Below are positions 44,935 to 57,725 of a stretch of 64,000 nucleotides of DNA, one piece after another. The position numbers and the translations under genes are program-made. The notes under the pieces were generated by a model, which was not told the DNA's origin, did not search any database, and saw only the letters and a list, made by a program, of their open reading frames with translations. The stretch lies in assembly GCA_022578605.1 (NCBI GenBank), contig MU394053.1:764229-828228 (forward strand), given 5' to 3'. The stretch's first letter is position 1. Every line of letters starts with the position of its first letter. This DNA comes from Camillea tinctor (taxonomy: Eukaryota; Ascomycota; Sordariomycetes; Xylariales; Xylariaceae).

Positions 44935-47900
44935 GACAATCATGGTCCTAGTCATGGGGGCCTCTCTCTCTCTTTTCTCTCTCTCATTTCTTTCCTGACC
45001 TTGTCTTGTGACTTGTAGTCCTTCAACTTGTCTAGTTAGACTTGTGCAAATAAGAGAGATATGTACGCTTTATTGTCTCTTTGGTGGAGGGGAGTGGAAT
45101 TGGGGATGGGGAGTGGGAAGAAGGCTCCGGAGATGTGTTGGTTTCGGTTCAGCTTAGAAAGAAAAGCCAATTTATGTATGTACCTACGTCCGGTAAGTAT
45201 CATTACATGTTTCTTATTTCGTTCTACAATATATTGAATTTTTATTTTTATTTATATCTTTTTGTCATTATGAAATGTCGGTGAGTTTCGGAATGGGTAT
45301 CGCGTTTATTTCGAAAGCGTGTGTAAGAGAGTTGATGTGTTGTGTAGTGTGCGTTTGACTAGGATCACTTACACAACCTACTTACATTACCATACAGTAA
45401 TAAAATAGAGTAAGATTTTTGAAGTTTTGCTTCTATTTGTTTTCTCGTATCTCTTTTGTGCCTGAATGTACGAGAGAGAGAAAAGGAAAAGAGAAAAAAA
45501 AGGAAGAGAGTGAGGGTAAGAAAGGTACCTACATACCATACACCACTACGTACATTTTTTCCCTCCTCCTTGCATGTTCTGGTCCTGCGCAACTAAATGG
45601 GGAACATCCTAGTCGTTCGAATATTCCCTCCCCTCCCTCCTCCTCCTTCACCCCCGGACTTTATATGCTAGTCAAATGATGGAATCTTTGTTCCTCTAAA
45701 CTGTTACGTGCCTCTGTTAGGCATATATAAGCTAAACCTACTTCACTACTTGAAACGATAAAAGGAAAGAAAAAGAGGACGAATTTTCTGACATGTCAAA
45801 AACTAGTCTGCCAAAAATTTGACGAAGTTGGTGTTTTATTTTTTTCGGGGGGCGGATTTTAGAAAGCGGTCGATTTTGGGGCGGACCCTGGCGGCTGCAT
45901 GGAATATTTCTAGAATGGAACCAAGCCCGCCAGCCCGCGCTTCCCTAGCAAAGCCTGGGCGTCCCGTCCGTCGGCTGGAGAGGAGGGTTACCCCCTGGAC
46001 AAAAATCCCATTCCCGGCTGTCTGTGTGTAGGTGGTGATGATAGTGGGATGAATGTGATGGGGTGGCCGCCTGACCGATCGGGTATGGATCAAAATGCCT
46101 ACATACTATAACTTTATAGGTCGTAGCACATGGGATGTGGAAATGTGGGAATGTGGGAAAGGAAATGCGTCAGCCAACCAACTTCGAAGCATTCTCATCA
46201 GAAGCATGTTCCGCTCCCTGCCCTTCTGGAGGAAAAGTTCGGGCGCAACATGAGCCCACGGACAGTTTACAGTGGATATCGTTGATGAATGATGTACAAA
46301 TATTACCCTCGAAACCCTATCATCTTGCGCTTGCGTAAGGTCAGGTAAGGTAGGTAATGACATGTTCCCTGCAAAGTCAGAGATGGGTTTTTTTAAACTC
46401 GGGTGACGATGGATGCAGGTTAAGATAACGTATGGGGCAGGCAGCATTGTTGTAGGGATATGGTCACGGGGGTGGCATTGCACGACAGAACGGGTTTGGT
46501 GCTCTGCTTCTTCTTATTTTTCTTTTCTTTTTCTTTTTTTCTTTTTTTGCCACTCCGGTATCATGCTAAAGAAGCCAGGGAGATTGGAGAAAGGATCTAG
46601 ACCTTTCCTCCTAGGTTCACATGTAGAAGATAACAATACCAAGAAAATACGGCTTAGGTGGGAGAGCGGCTCACGAGGGAAAGCCATCCCTAAGTACAAT
46701 ATATTGAATACATTGCTATTGTGTACGTAGGTCATACAATTTATGAGCTGTCGAAATCAGTATCTGCTATAGTGTGCCAGATCATGGGTAAGCGTGTAAG
46801 TGCATATAAGTGTGTAAGTGTATTATATGTGTGTGTGGGCTTATAAGTGCGTCCGCTACTATAGACTAGTGAAGTAATGGACTTGGATAGGTCCGTCTTA
46901 TAAGATCACGATCACCAATCACGGTAGAGCAGCAAGACGTAATGGACCGGATGGACGTGCGAGGGAAAGTCCCGCAATCCCGAAGTTGGCAGCGGGTTGA
47001 TGGAAGTTGTCGTGGGTCTCCAGCCATTGGGTATCTGCCTACCTAGGATGGGATGGGATGGGATGGAGAGATGCGGGCGAACAATCGATTGAAAGCTACG
47101 GTAACATGGTAAATCAACATTATGCCGATAGATATCCACATCCACACACGACATCTCGAAACAAGCTGTTTTAGGTGGCTGGTCTATACGCCCATGTCTG
47201 AGATGAACCAAAGTCATCTGAGAATTCGCAAGCGTTGGTCTGGGGATCCGAATGTAACCCGTAAGAATCGGACTTGAGGATTCGCACGTCCCGCGACGCC
47301 GTCTCCGATAGACGTCGTTAGAGGCTGCAGATCGGGGACTCAGGGTCCCCCCTTGTAGACTATTATAATATCTGGAAGATGGCGTAGATGGTCTGATGAC
47401 TCTGCTGCTTCTGCTGCTTTTGTCTTTGGCCGCGAGGCTACTTCTATAACGATCGATCCTTGAGTATATTAAAAGATGCATGAACGAGCAGATCTTCGGG
47501 GGCTTTTCTTTGGAACCAGCAACAAAGTTCAGGAGCTTCCCGAGTTGCTGTAGTAGGTAAACCCTATGGTCGATCTAATGCGGCGGTTTGGGGCGTGAAC
47601 TCTCTTTCTCTCTCTCTCCAGGTTGTTGTCGTTGAATCCGGCGGTGGGAAGTTTCAGGGAGTAGATTACACTTGCATATAAGGCACATGCAAATTATGTG
47701 TATGTAGGGTAATATATACTTGGACTATCCGCTGATCTGGCTAATATGTACACTCTATGTGGTGCTATAGTGTATGCATGCACATGTACAATACCTTCTA
47801 GATCAAGTACGATAGACTTATGTGATGACAGCTCAGATTGCACATGTGCCTATTTAACGTACATATCTTTTTTGATTTATTTATTTTGCCTGTGCCTGTG

Positions 47901-49962
47901 TAGGCGAGATTCTGGAACAGTTTGCTTCATATCATGTTGTTAGATCCATAGTTTCAATACTACCTACCATGTCTACTTGCCTTATGCATTTGATGCATCG
48001 TCTCGGGGAACTTGGTTATAATTGGCTTGTCTCATTAATCAATATCCAACAACTACCGTACCTCTGCAATGGAACCGCCTGGTTTAGTATGTATGTATGT
48101 ACATACTTACATACATACAAGATACAATACAATACATTACGATACGATACAATGAATTACATTACATACAATAGTTAACTTACATTGCTTACCTATGTAG
48201 GTAATAGTGTAAGTTAGGTTATTGTAAAACTCTCTCCTCTGTCTCATCAAGTTAGCTTGTAACCAGGTTAACCCAGTACACGCTACTACAACTTCAATGT
48301 TGTCTGTCTCTTGCTCTTTTGCCAAGTCGCTTCTTTATACCTCTTTGTTTTTATTTATTGTATTTTTTCTTTTTCTTTCTTCTCTTACATGTGACTTATT
48401 GACTTTTGCTACAAGGGGGGAAGACAAGGTTCTACGTCTTAAAAAGGAACACTTACATACTTACATACCTAACTTATAACATACATTTCACATGCATCTC
48501 CAAAATAAATCAGTTCCCAACTGAACTAACATAGTATGTATGTTAGCACATATATTCTAAACTAACACATAATTTATTAGTACACTACATGTAAACTGGA
48601 ACTTGGCTCCTACTAACCTCGCACCGGCGATCTCTTTCTACACTACATACACACTACACTACACACTACCTATGTGGGCAAGGGGGGAGCCACAACAAGG
48701 CCTTGCCAGGTGGTTTTTAGCGGCTACATATTGGTGCTGCATAAATGAACCACAAGGACCAGCCCGTCGGTCCCCACCCTTCCATCTCCTGAATGCTCCA
48801 TCTTCATCACAGACGATACCACCAAGACTTAGTCCTATCTAGTGTAGTCTGTACCGCCGCCTCTCCTCATTGTTGTGTCCTGTTCCGGCTTGTCATTCCC
48901 AATCCCTTCTTCTATACGTTGCCAATCACTTCCTCTTCAAGACTTTATTTTTATTTATTTTTATTTTCTTCTCTGTGTGTGCGTGGGTGCGTGGGTGCTG
49001 GTGCTGGTTTTCTTTTTTTTCTTCCCTTCTCAATTTTCCCTGTTAGTGGTTTATCCACCCCCTCCCTTCTGTTTCTGTCTTGGGATTGGAGTTCTTTATT
49101 TTATTTTATCTTATTTTATTCCCTTTTACTATCCTCTTGTAGGAACCTTTATTCCGAGCCTCCTCTTTAAACTACGTGCTATCAACCACCACACCCCCCC
49201 CTGCGTTACATTAGAACGACACACCTCGTACGCAATCATAAATAAGATCAAGACGCTACCTATACCTCTAGGTTAGTTTACATGCACACAAACGGCACAT
49301 CCACACACACTCGCACACACATACACATACTCACACACGTACACATACCACACCACACCATACATTCATACACACCTCTTATTCTTCTTCTACTAGCTGA
49401 GGTGGCACTGAGAGCAAATCAAAACAATCTGGTTCTACTGCTCCTGTCCCCCGGGGTTTATTATTAGCTAGCTCCTCCTATCTATATAGGGCTGGCTTCT
49501 CTCGCTTGGAGCGGTTTCCCCATAATCTGCGAAATGAGCAAATATTAGCCTTGCGTAGCTGACCATATTTTTGACAAAATCCCTTGTTCATAGGCAACAA
49601 TAAGCTGGGCAGCGTGTTATCTTTTTTCTTTTCTTTTTTTTCTTCTTTTTTTTTTAACTTACGTACATAAACATAACATAGCCTGGCATATCCACTCCTT
49701 TTTTTGGTGCCGTATCTTCTTTTCCTCTAGTTTCTTTCCGGCAAACAGGCGAGGAGCAGGAAAAAAAAAAGGGACCATCCTATTATCACCGTGGTCATTC
49801 CACCCCCCTCCCCTCCTCTCGAGCCCGATTTATCGACCGTTTAAACCCCGCGCCGTATTGTGCCTCACATAAAGGTCCTCCCTCCCCATCCGAACTTTTT
49901 TATAGCTCAACTCCGTTCCGCAACCACTTGCTCTCTCACCCCTCTCTTGTCTTATTATAATC

Positions 49963-51333
49963 ATGGCTTCGGAGAAGCCTTCAGTTCTTATTATCGGCGG
50001 GCTGGGTTATATCGGACGATTCCTGGCCCGGTATATACATGAAAACGAGCTCGCATCCGAAGTTCGCCTAGTCGACAAGGTCCTCCCGCAATTGGCATGG
50101 CTAGCCCCGGAGTTCGAAGCTGCGTGTTCTTCAGATAAATTCATCCAAGCCGACGCTAGTAAAGAACGTATGTTGTTTTGCGAATAAGTTTTTTTTATTG
50201 TTAAAGAATGGGCCAGGGGATTAGTTCTCAGGTTTCAGTTTTTCTCCCTAACCCCCCTAAGAAAGTGCTAACGTACGCTCGTAACTCCATAGAATCCCTA
50301 GGACGAATATTTGACCGACCCGATGGAAAGCAATGGGACTATGTATTCAACTGCGGAGGCGAGACGAGGTATTCACAGGAGGATGAGGTATATAAGGTAC
50401 GGTCGTTAGGCCTATCGTTGGCAGTCGGCAAGGAGGCAGCGAAGCGGAAAGTCAAGTGCTTTATGGAGCTCAGCACCGGCATGGTATATAAGCCGAACTC
50501 GTCACCGAGCAAGGAGGGAGACAAGTTAAAGCCGTGGAGTAAAATCGCGATTTACAAGGCCCAGGCAGAAGAAGAGTTATCCAAGATTGAAGGGTAAGTT
50601 GGGACGGATGTTGAGATGCAGAAGAGAGGGGGGAAAAGAAACCAAGCAGAAAAAAGGGAAAACCTAAAGCAAATGTGTGGACTAACTGGAGTACTTTTCG
50701 TCGTCTAGGCTAAACCTCGTCATCGTCCGACTACCTCATGTCTACGGCCCCTATGCATCCCAATGGGTGGCCACGGCACTGTGTATGGCTCGCGTCTACC
50801 AGTCGCTCGGTGAGGAAATGAAATGGCTGTGGACCAAGGACCTGCGCACAAACACGGCGCACATCGACGACGTTACACGGGCTCTGTGGACTGTCGCCGC
50901 CTGGTACGACGCGGGCAAGGCCAACTGGGACCCTGCCAGCATGGGCAACGTGCCAATCTTCAACGTGGTCGACAAGGGGACGACGACTCAGGGCACGGTC
51001 GCCAGCATCATCGGGCAGGTCTTCGGCATCGAGTGGGGCTTCCAGGGCGCCCTCGTGAGCAACCTGGCGCGCCTAAACATGGACAGCCTTGTCGACGACG
51101 TCAATGACGACGTGCTTGGCCCCTGGGCCGACTTGCTCACCGAGGCCGGCATAACGAGACCCGGCCCTCTGACCCCCTTTATGGAAAAGGAGCTGCTGAA
51201 GGATACGGACCTCAGCATGGACGGCAGCCGGCTCGAGGCCGTTGTGGGCTTCGAATATAAGAAGCCCGTCATCACCAAGGAGTTGGTGGAAGAGGTGATC
51301 GAGAGTTATAAGAAGATGAAGTGGTGGCCGTGA
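49963..51333 (+). CDS. NAD(P)-dependent extended SDR (epimerase/dehydratase-like)
   Basis: A 376-aa protein from three exons: 49963-50167, 50293-50593 and 50709-51333 (377 codons with stop; GT-AG introns of 125 and 115 nt). The N-terminal Rossmann motif is IGGLGYIG (G12, G15, G18), and an acidic Asp (VRLVDK) follows beta-2. ELSTGMVY supplies the usual Ser/Thr of the active site. RLPHVYGPYASQW and HIDDVTRALW are typical of the extended SDR group. The expected YxxxK is not intact: the best match is Y156-KAQ-A160, where Lys is replaced by Ala. The protein may use a different residue or be a non-catalytic sugar-nucleotide or steroid-type binder. No membrane segment or signal peptide. Substrate is unknown. 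There are no cluster neighbours that help. Confidence 0.88.
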
Positions 51334-54300
51334 CCCTTTTCTTTTCTCCAGCGGGCGGACTAACTGACTGGCCTCACGGACGGACGGCGTGGGGAATGGG
51401 GGGAAACCGGATTCTTTTTTATTTTTGTTTCATTGGCGTGTCTCAGCATATGAATGACTTGGCAGGTTATTTGTAAGAAAGGGGGGAAGCAGGCTGGGGA
51501 AGAGGAAGGGGATTGGTCGTTTATCGGCCAGGCCAGGCCAGAAAGAAAGGTGGTGGGCGAGCCTAGAAGTCTCCATTCCATATGCCAGGAAACGAGTAAA
51601 GCCTTATTTAACGACGCCAAAGGTAATCGGCAAACGACTCGATGATAAACGGCCAAAGGTTCGGTTACCGGGTTTAGCAGCAAACAAAGATGGATGACGG
51701 GCGGCTTTTGACATTATTTTTTGATATATATTATTTCTGTTCCCCTTCCCTTATTTCTTTTCATCTTGTTCCGAGAGAGGAAATCAAAATTCATCAATGG
51801 GTATAAGGTGTAAAAAAAGGGAATAAGGGGGAAGGGGAAGAAAGGGGGGAAGGGGGAGGGAGGTGTTCCCAAATTCATTGTATGATTAGGATATCCTTTT
51901 TTTTTCTCGGTTATCACGCCTTTTTTTTTTAACTTGCTTTTTTTTCTTGTCTCTTCCACACAAAAACCATAGGATCACGATTCATACATAACATACATAC
52001 ATATAACCTATCACATTATACGAAAAAAAAAGAGCTTTTGGATGCCATAGGCCTAGAAGGGGCTTTAATATCATAGTGTGAAGAAAGGGGAAGGGATATG
52101 GGAAGACGATGGTTGTTTCTCACATATAGGCATGCGCAACCTCTCCCCCGAAAAGAAAGGCCACCGTGAACCTTATAAAGGAAGCCTATATACCTCCTCG
52201 TTTTTCTTTCGGGTTATTCCCTTTCCCCTTAACATTTTTTTTCTTCCTTTCCCTGCTAAACCGGTTTTTTGGTTTTGTTTTCCGATGATGAAGGGGGGGG
52301 GGGGGGGGGGGGGATTTCGCGGAGGAAGAGACAAGAGAGGAGAGAGATGATGTATGAACTACATACATTCTATGTCTCGCTCACGTATGGTCTTGCGGTC
52401 TAGATGACATCTGAGGGTGTAAAGGGAAGGGGAAGGGAGGGTGTAAGCGACGGACCCGAGGCTCTGGTTCAAAGCACTGTTGGCAATGAAGTAGGTATAG
52501 AATCATCCAACGCCCCCCTCCCCCTGGTCCTTCGGGAGGGAGGTTCGGAAAGGTCGGTTTGTGGCTTCACGGCTTTTGTGAGTGAGCACGGTTTTTTGTT
52601 GGCCTACTTACTTGCCTTGATTAGGTCCGACTGCAGCAAGTGCTTTTTGGAAGATTCAAGTGCGATATCGATCGGACATCCAGTGTCGCTAGTGTATATA
52701 TATAGAGGTGGTTGATGTGGCATAAATGGATAAGGGGTAGATAGGGGTTACATAACTTGTCCTTCGACTTTCTTATAAATTTTATTATAATTGACGAAGT
52801 GTTGGGTTCTTAAAAGTCTAGATAGGTTAGAAACGGCATAGGGGTATGTGCAACTATACCAGAGTGTCGTTTCTTCCGATGCTAGATCTGAATGTCACGC
52901 GCTGTTCTCTATTACAAGTCATTTATGGAGAAGGCTTGAATTGCCTTTGTAGAGAGACTCGACATGAAACTCCTCTCATGGAGAAGAATAAGCACTACTT
53001 ACACCAAACAATACACTAACCTTTTTTCTGTTACTCTACGTTAACGTTATTTGTAACTGAAGAGGTGCAGTTTAGCTAAAGATTTAGAAGTAGACTAATA
53101 GGGAGAATACTCAGACTCGATTCAAACAACGAGGATCCGTATCTGGGCACTAAGACTGAGGTACGCAACCTTCACCGGCAGTCTCGTACGACATTACTAG
53201 TTACGTTAGTTGAACCTAGTGCAACTTAAGTTCAAAACATGCGTGTAAGCCGGACCTGGTGGAAAAGGAAAAAAAAAAGGGGGAAAGGGGTAAAGGGAGG
53301 CGAAGGGGAATTTGAACATGGGAAAGTGTCGAACCGATGGCAAATGACGTTCTGAAAAAAAGACAACCCCGCAATAATACACCACGACCAGCACGACCCA
53401 ACGGACATGTACACCGGAATAGGAAAGCAACCCCTCACAGCATGTTTACTAAGGAGTAGTGTGCCCTTCTTGTCAATATGTGTTAATGTAGGACAAACTG
53501 GAAGAGGCTTAGCGAATAACATAACTTACATAGTTTAGGTCAAAAGTTGGTTGACTTTGTTGAGTTTGACATGGATGAAAGCCGAGATCAGATCAGGAGG
53601 TTATTAAAAAAAAGAAGAAGAAGAAGAAGAAGTCCATTCCAGATTCCGGTAGGTAGGAATGAATGTATATCACGTAACTATGTAAGGTTACCTACCTAGT
53701 GTAGATAGTTAAGAGCATGAGCATTGAATTGCATTATCAATGCATGCATACGATAACTCATGACCAGCCACATGTTCAAGCAGTGTTCCTCAGCTGTTCG
53801 GAATGCATTGTGTTGTCTTGCATCATAGCCTTGTCAAAACTAGAATAACCGAAGGAAGATCAGTGATATAGAATGAACCTAACCTAGGTATGTAGGTTAC
53901 TAGGCTAGAGGCATGTGAAATTTATAGTGTATTTAATCTAACTTTATAATAGGTTTGTTTTATACTATTCATAATTTATCAGTTTTAACTAACCTTTATA
54001 ACCTATGTAAGTAAGTTCATGGTTGGTACCTGTTCAAGATAACATTTATATCTCACTACCCACACCACATGCACCACACCACTTACATATTTTCACCCCA
54101 CTACAACACCCTATCTTCTTCTCTTCCCACCCCCTCCACCTTTTTAAAAAGCTATCCAGTCAGAGAGCAGTTTAACGAAATCCATCCACTTAGTTTACGT
54201 ATACTGACTGATAGAGCAACGTCCAGTCCACCACACCACCTAGTTTCAACAAGCTTCAACACACCAACTATACTTTTAGAGCGACAGAGATTACAGAAAG

Positions 54301-54359
54301 CATAAAATAGAATCAATATTAACTCTAGAGAATAAGAACTATCATCCCCTTACCTAACC
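51334..54359. other. 3.0-kb intergenic region
   Basis: Purine-rich runs (51800-51860), a 21-nt poly-G (52293-52313), an AAG repeat near 53610-53630, and AT-rich DNA with CCTAGGTA motifs (53640-54010). The last 300 nt are CAC-rich and probably leader of the next gene. No gene was recognised. Confidence 0.5.
52293..52313. repeat. poly-G homopolymer (21 nt)
   Basis: An uninterrupted G run in a purine-rich stretch. Length is unreliable in assemblies. Confidence 0.9.
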
Positions 54360-55186
54360 ATGGCGGCACCGGCAAACAAGACTATCGGAGACCTGAATGG
54401 CGTATGGTATCTGGTGAGTTAGCCTTCTTCCATATTGCTGGCAACATATCACACACCCTCCCCCCAGCCTAGTCAAATCATCGGCAATAATCAAGCATAT
54501 ATATATATATATATCTGTACCTAGTTACCTACATACAAGAACCATAACCCAAACTAACCAACCCCCCTTCCCCCCCCCCTTCCCCACCTCCACAGAACAA
54601 AACCCTCTCCGACTCGGTCGAGCCGGCCCTCAGCCTCCAAGGCGTCGGGTTCCTGCTGCGCAAAGCCATCGGCGCCGCGGGCATCACGCTGCACGTGAAG
54701 CACTACCTGGACCCCGCGGCGGTGCCGCACGTGGACATCACGCAGATCGTGACGGGCGGGATCACGGGGACGACGGAGCAGCGCACGGCCGACGGCGAGT
54801 TCCGGCCGCACGCCGACTGGCTGTTCGGCAGCGTGCGCGGGCGGTGCCAGTACGTGACGCCGGAGGAGCTGGGCGCGTTCCTCGTGTCGGCCGCGGAGCA
54901 GGGCTGGGTGGACGCCGCGGACCGCGAGTTCCTCGCGCGCGACTGGCTGCCGCCCACGGATGCCGAGCGCGCGGGCGCGTATGGCCAGGGCAAGCCGCTG
55001 TTCCTGAGCCACGTGGAGAACCTCGATGAGGGCGGCGGGTGGACGGCGACGCAGGTCTGGGGGTTCCAGGATGTGGGCGGGGAGCGCAGGTACGTGCGCA
55101 ATGTGATCACGGCGAAGAAGGGCAAGTTTGTCGCGCTCAAGATGGTGTATGATTGGGTTTCGGAGTTGGAAGAGGAGAAGAAATAA
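54360..55186 (+). CDS. lipocalin-like small protein
   Basis: A 214-aa protein from two exons, 54360-54413 and 54596-55186 (215 codons with stop; GT-AG intron of 182 nt). Exon 1 gives GDLNGVWYL, which resembles the GxW opening strand of lipocalin-type beta barrels. The rest alternates hydrophobic and polar residues in beta-strand fashion: ITLHVKHYL, HVDITQIVTGG, TEQRTADGEFRPHADWLFG, then WTATQVWGFQDVGGERRYVR and FVALKMVYDW. Fungal proteins with this layout are annotated as lipocalin-like or hypothetical. No signal peptide is seen, so it is probably cytosolic. The ligand is unknown. GC-rich third positions mark it clearly as coding. The intron carries an (AT)9 tract and C-rich runs before the acceptor. 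Confidence 0.8.
54497..54514. repeat. (AT)9 microsatellite in the intron of the lipocalin-like gene
   Basis: Perfect AT dinucleotide tract inside the single intron, about 80 nt before the acceptor. Confidence 0.85.
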
Positions 55187-56345
55187 GTTTGGGGGCGAGA
55201 GAGAGAGAGAGAGAGAGAGAGACGATATTTAGGTGGTATAGCCTAGAGGAGATGAAGGAAGGCTGAGAAGAGGGGAAACGCGACGAGACGAACGAGTTAA
55301 GAGCTAGACGATGCTACGCTAAACGATCGGACGAACAGGAATGCCGCTTTCTTCTTATTTTACCTTGCTCTTCCTTTTTTTTTTTTTGGCTGGGTAATTC
55401 AGTAGGAGTAAGCAAGGCGGCTAAGGGGAGGAGGGTAGAGGAAAGAGAAGAGCAGGCCGAAAAGACCGGCCGAAACCTGTAATGTCACCTCATAGAGAAT
55501 ATATTATCCTTACTGACAAATCCCGTTGATGTTTTCCCTTTTATTTATTTCCTAGGCCAGTAGACAAGATTATACTGTCCCCCGTAATCGTTTGTCTTTT
55601 ATTTCCCTTCCTAGACCCCTTTCCTTCCCGGAACGTACTTAACCCCCTGAATCACGCACGCAGAAATTCTGCATAAGGCGGAGGAGCAAGGTCTGGATAG
55701 TCAGACAGAAGTATATCTACAGTTTTCTAGCCTATTATCGTAGAATGACTTAACTCATTGTGGGCTTGAGTTTTCTCTTCGACTATTAAACCTGAATAAT
55801 AACCTACCTTGTCTATCTTCTCCTGACAACAGCACTGCTTACCTACACACGTCTATCTATCATAGTAAGGAAACTTCATCTTCTCCAACACAAGGAATCT
55901 GCAATATATACTCAATAATAGCTTAGAGCTGTTTGGAAATCTTCATTGCATGTGCAAGCAAGGGGTTAATTAGAGAGACGAGTGGGGAGGAGAGGCTTGC
56001 ATATATGTCAGAAGAAGGACAGCAACTTTGCGAACAAATTACAAGAAGAACCACTTTCCCCCCTTTTCTGCCACAGGAAGCAAAATACAAGAAAAGACGG
56101 ATAGAAATACTGTTTTTAAAGAATCTGGAATCATGTTGGCTATGTGTTAGCAAGTCAGTTCATTCAAGCCGTACCTCATCTCACCTCTCATTACGTTGTT
56201 TCCTACACTTTCTCATTCATTCGTTCATACGACTATCCCTTCATCCATTCGTCAAACTCCCCACCGCTTCAGCAACATCCTAGACCCCTCACTCTTCCCA
56301 TATTCCTGTGACCTGAATGATCTCTAACCTCACACTCCCCCCTTT
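55187..56345. other. convergent intergenic region
   Basis: Starts with a (GA)13 tract (55197-55222) directly after the lipocalin-like gene, followed by purine-rich then AT-rich DNA. No gene was recognised. The frame at 55933-56283 has no family resemblance. Confidence 0.5.
55197..55222. repeat. (GA)13 microsatellite
   Basis: Perfect GA tract 11 nt after the stop codon of the lipocalin-like gene, so it lies in the 3' UTR. Confidence 0.9.
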
Positions 56346-57725
56346 TTAGTTCTTCTTCTCCTCGGGCGGAGCAGCACCGCCAGTCGTTGGCAGACCCATG
56401 AAGATCTTGAAGTAATCCTGCATTGCGCATCAGGAGTCAGCTATCCATCGTTCTACCCGTTGCAAAGAAAGAGAAAAGAAAAAAAAAGATTTCAGCGAAA
56501 GGCATAAAAAAATAAAATAAAACGTACGTAGATCATCCACTGCAAGCCGGTAAGCGTGCCGATCATGACGATACGCACGGGCAACCCATTCCACAAGCCC
56601 ATGAACCCCATATCGCGGTAGTTGCGCGCGACGGCCGCGCCGAAGCCCTCGCCCGCGCCACGGTTCGCGTTGAGCTTGCTGACGAGCACGTCGGCAGGGT
56701 GCGAGACGATAGCGCAGAGGATACCGGCGAGGTAGCCACCCGTGAACGAGACCGCGGTCTGGGCGCCCTTGCCGTAGTCGCTCTTCTGGCCGGGCAGGCG
56801 GCGGTAGATCTCCTCGACGATGGTCTCGAACGAGGCGAACTTCATCATGGTGTAGGGGATCTGGCGGCCCCACAGCGGGTACAGGCCCTTGTACAAGCCG
56901 CCCACGCCTTCCGCCGCCGTGATCTTGCGCATCCCGTCGAGGGTGCCGCTGTACGCGGGCGGCAGGGTGGTCTGCATGCGGACCTTGACCGCTTCGAAGG
57001 GGCACAGGGCGATGTCGGCGAGGAACTCGGCCGAGGCCGAGGCCGTCAGGTACAGCGTCGTCTTGTACTTGTACGCGTTCTCGGGCCCCGCGAGGTCCGA
57101 GTACGTCTTCTTGAAGTACTCGTACCAGCCGTACTTGAAGGCGCCCTGGGCCGAGTAGCCGAAGAAGGTCGGGCTCCAGCCCGTGAAGATGCCCCGGAGC
57201 CCCTCCTTGCCGTAGATCATCCGCCAGGCCTGGAAGTTGCTCGTGTACAGCTTCGAGTCCACCTGCCGGCGGCACTTGACGAGGTCTAGAGGCGTCACCG
57301 CCGTGTGCGTGAGGCCCTATATAGACATATCGCGCCGATCATGGGCGCCCCCCTCAAAGCGTTAGCTAGTTTGGTCTGTTTTCCCTTACGAACCGGCAAA
57401 GCGGTGGTGGGGTCGCGAAGGTGCAAACTCCACTTACACATGCGAGCAAGCCGCCAATGGTGCAGGCGGCATAGTATTTAGATGAGAACAGCTCGATCTT
57501 GCCAGCCTTGGCCTGGGCGGCCTTGCTGGCCAGGTCCAGCTCGCGTTGCGCCTCGGCGCTTAGCTTGTGGGCTTTGTTTTTGGCATCGTCGACGATCGAG
57601 TAAGCTCCGTACAGCTCCGGGCGGGCTTGGTAAGGGGTCGGCTTGCTCGGATGAGCGGATTCGGATTGCATTGGTGAGCCGAACTTCTTCTCGAGAGTTC
57701 GTTGATTGGGGAATAAGGACGACAT
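56346..57725 (-). CDS. PIC2: mitochondrial phosphate carrier (PIC2 type)
   Basis: A 382-aa member of the mitochondrial carrier family that imports phosphate across the inner membrane (yeast Pic2 also carries copper). Exons: 57438-57725, 56528-57316 and 56346-56417 (383 codons with stop; GT-AG introns of 121 and 110 nt). Three carrier repeats show the PxD/ExxK signatures: PLDLVK (105-110), PFEAVK (202-207) and PADVLVSK (303-310). [19 protein letters not shown] and [20 protein letters not shown] are close to yeast Pic2, closer than to Mir1. The ~85-residue N-terminal extension with an Ala/Lys-rich helix is longer than in yeast and may help import. The C-terminus is acidic and basic ([11 protein letters not shown]). 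The start is ATG 57725, since the frame upstream has no ATG. Confidence 0.95.

Larger units (their letters stand above)
38148..49962. other. 11.8-kb region with no supportable gene
   Basis: Only short frames with biased composition are present, often overlapping on both strands. The DNA is a patchwork of AT-rich stretches, purine/pyrimidine tracts and microsatellites: (GATA)n 38625-38650, (GGA)n 41347-41376, ATAC repeats near 41755 and 42210, (TG)24 43365-43412, (AG)n 44913-44934, CACA-type tracts 49285-49375. Local GC-rich islands at 44330-44500 and 45840-46030 have coding-like composition but no recognised family. Long ncRNA genes cannot be excluded by eye. Confidence 0.45.

Noticed and set aside
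45819..46093. GC-rich island with open frames on both strands
   Set aside because: Frames overlap antisense, end in low-complexity sequence and match nothing known. Noted only as a composition anomaly.
46912..47481. 189-codon minus-strand frame
   Set aside because: No family resemblance, irregular composition, no splice or start support. Kept as a non-gene, though a lineage-specific protein cannot be ruled out.
48603..49276. Several overlapping + strand frames rich in Ser, Phe and Leu
   Set aside because: Pyrimidine-rich DNA opens all three frames by composition. No domain is recognisable.
49285..49375. Regular CACACA/CATACA spacing, checked as a possible CRISPR-like array
   Set aside because: It is a degenerate microsatellite without equal repeat and spacer units, and CRISPR is not expected in a fungal nucleus.
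56430..57275. 281-codon frame within the phosphate carrier
   Set aside because: Same strand, wrong frame; the carrier frame shows all three PxD/ExxK motifs and correct splice junctions.
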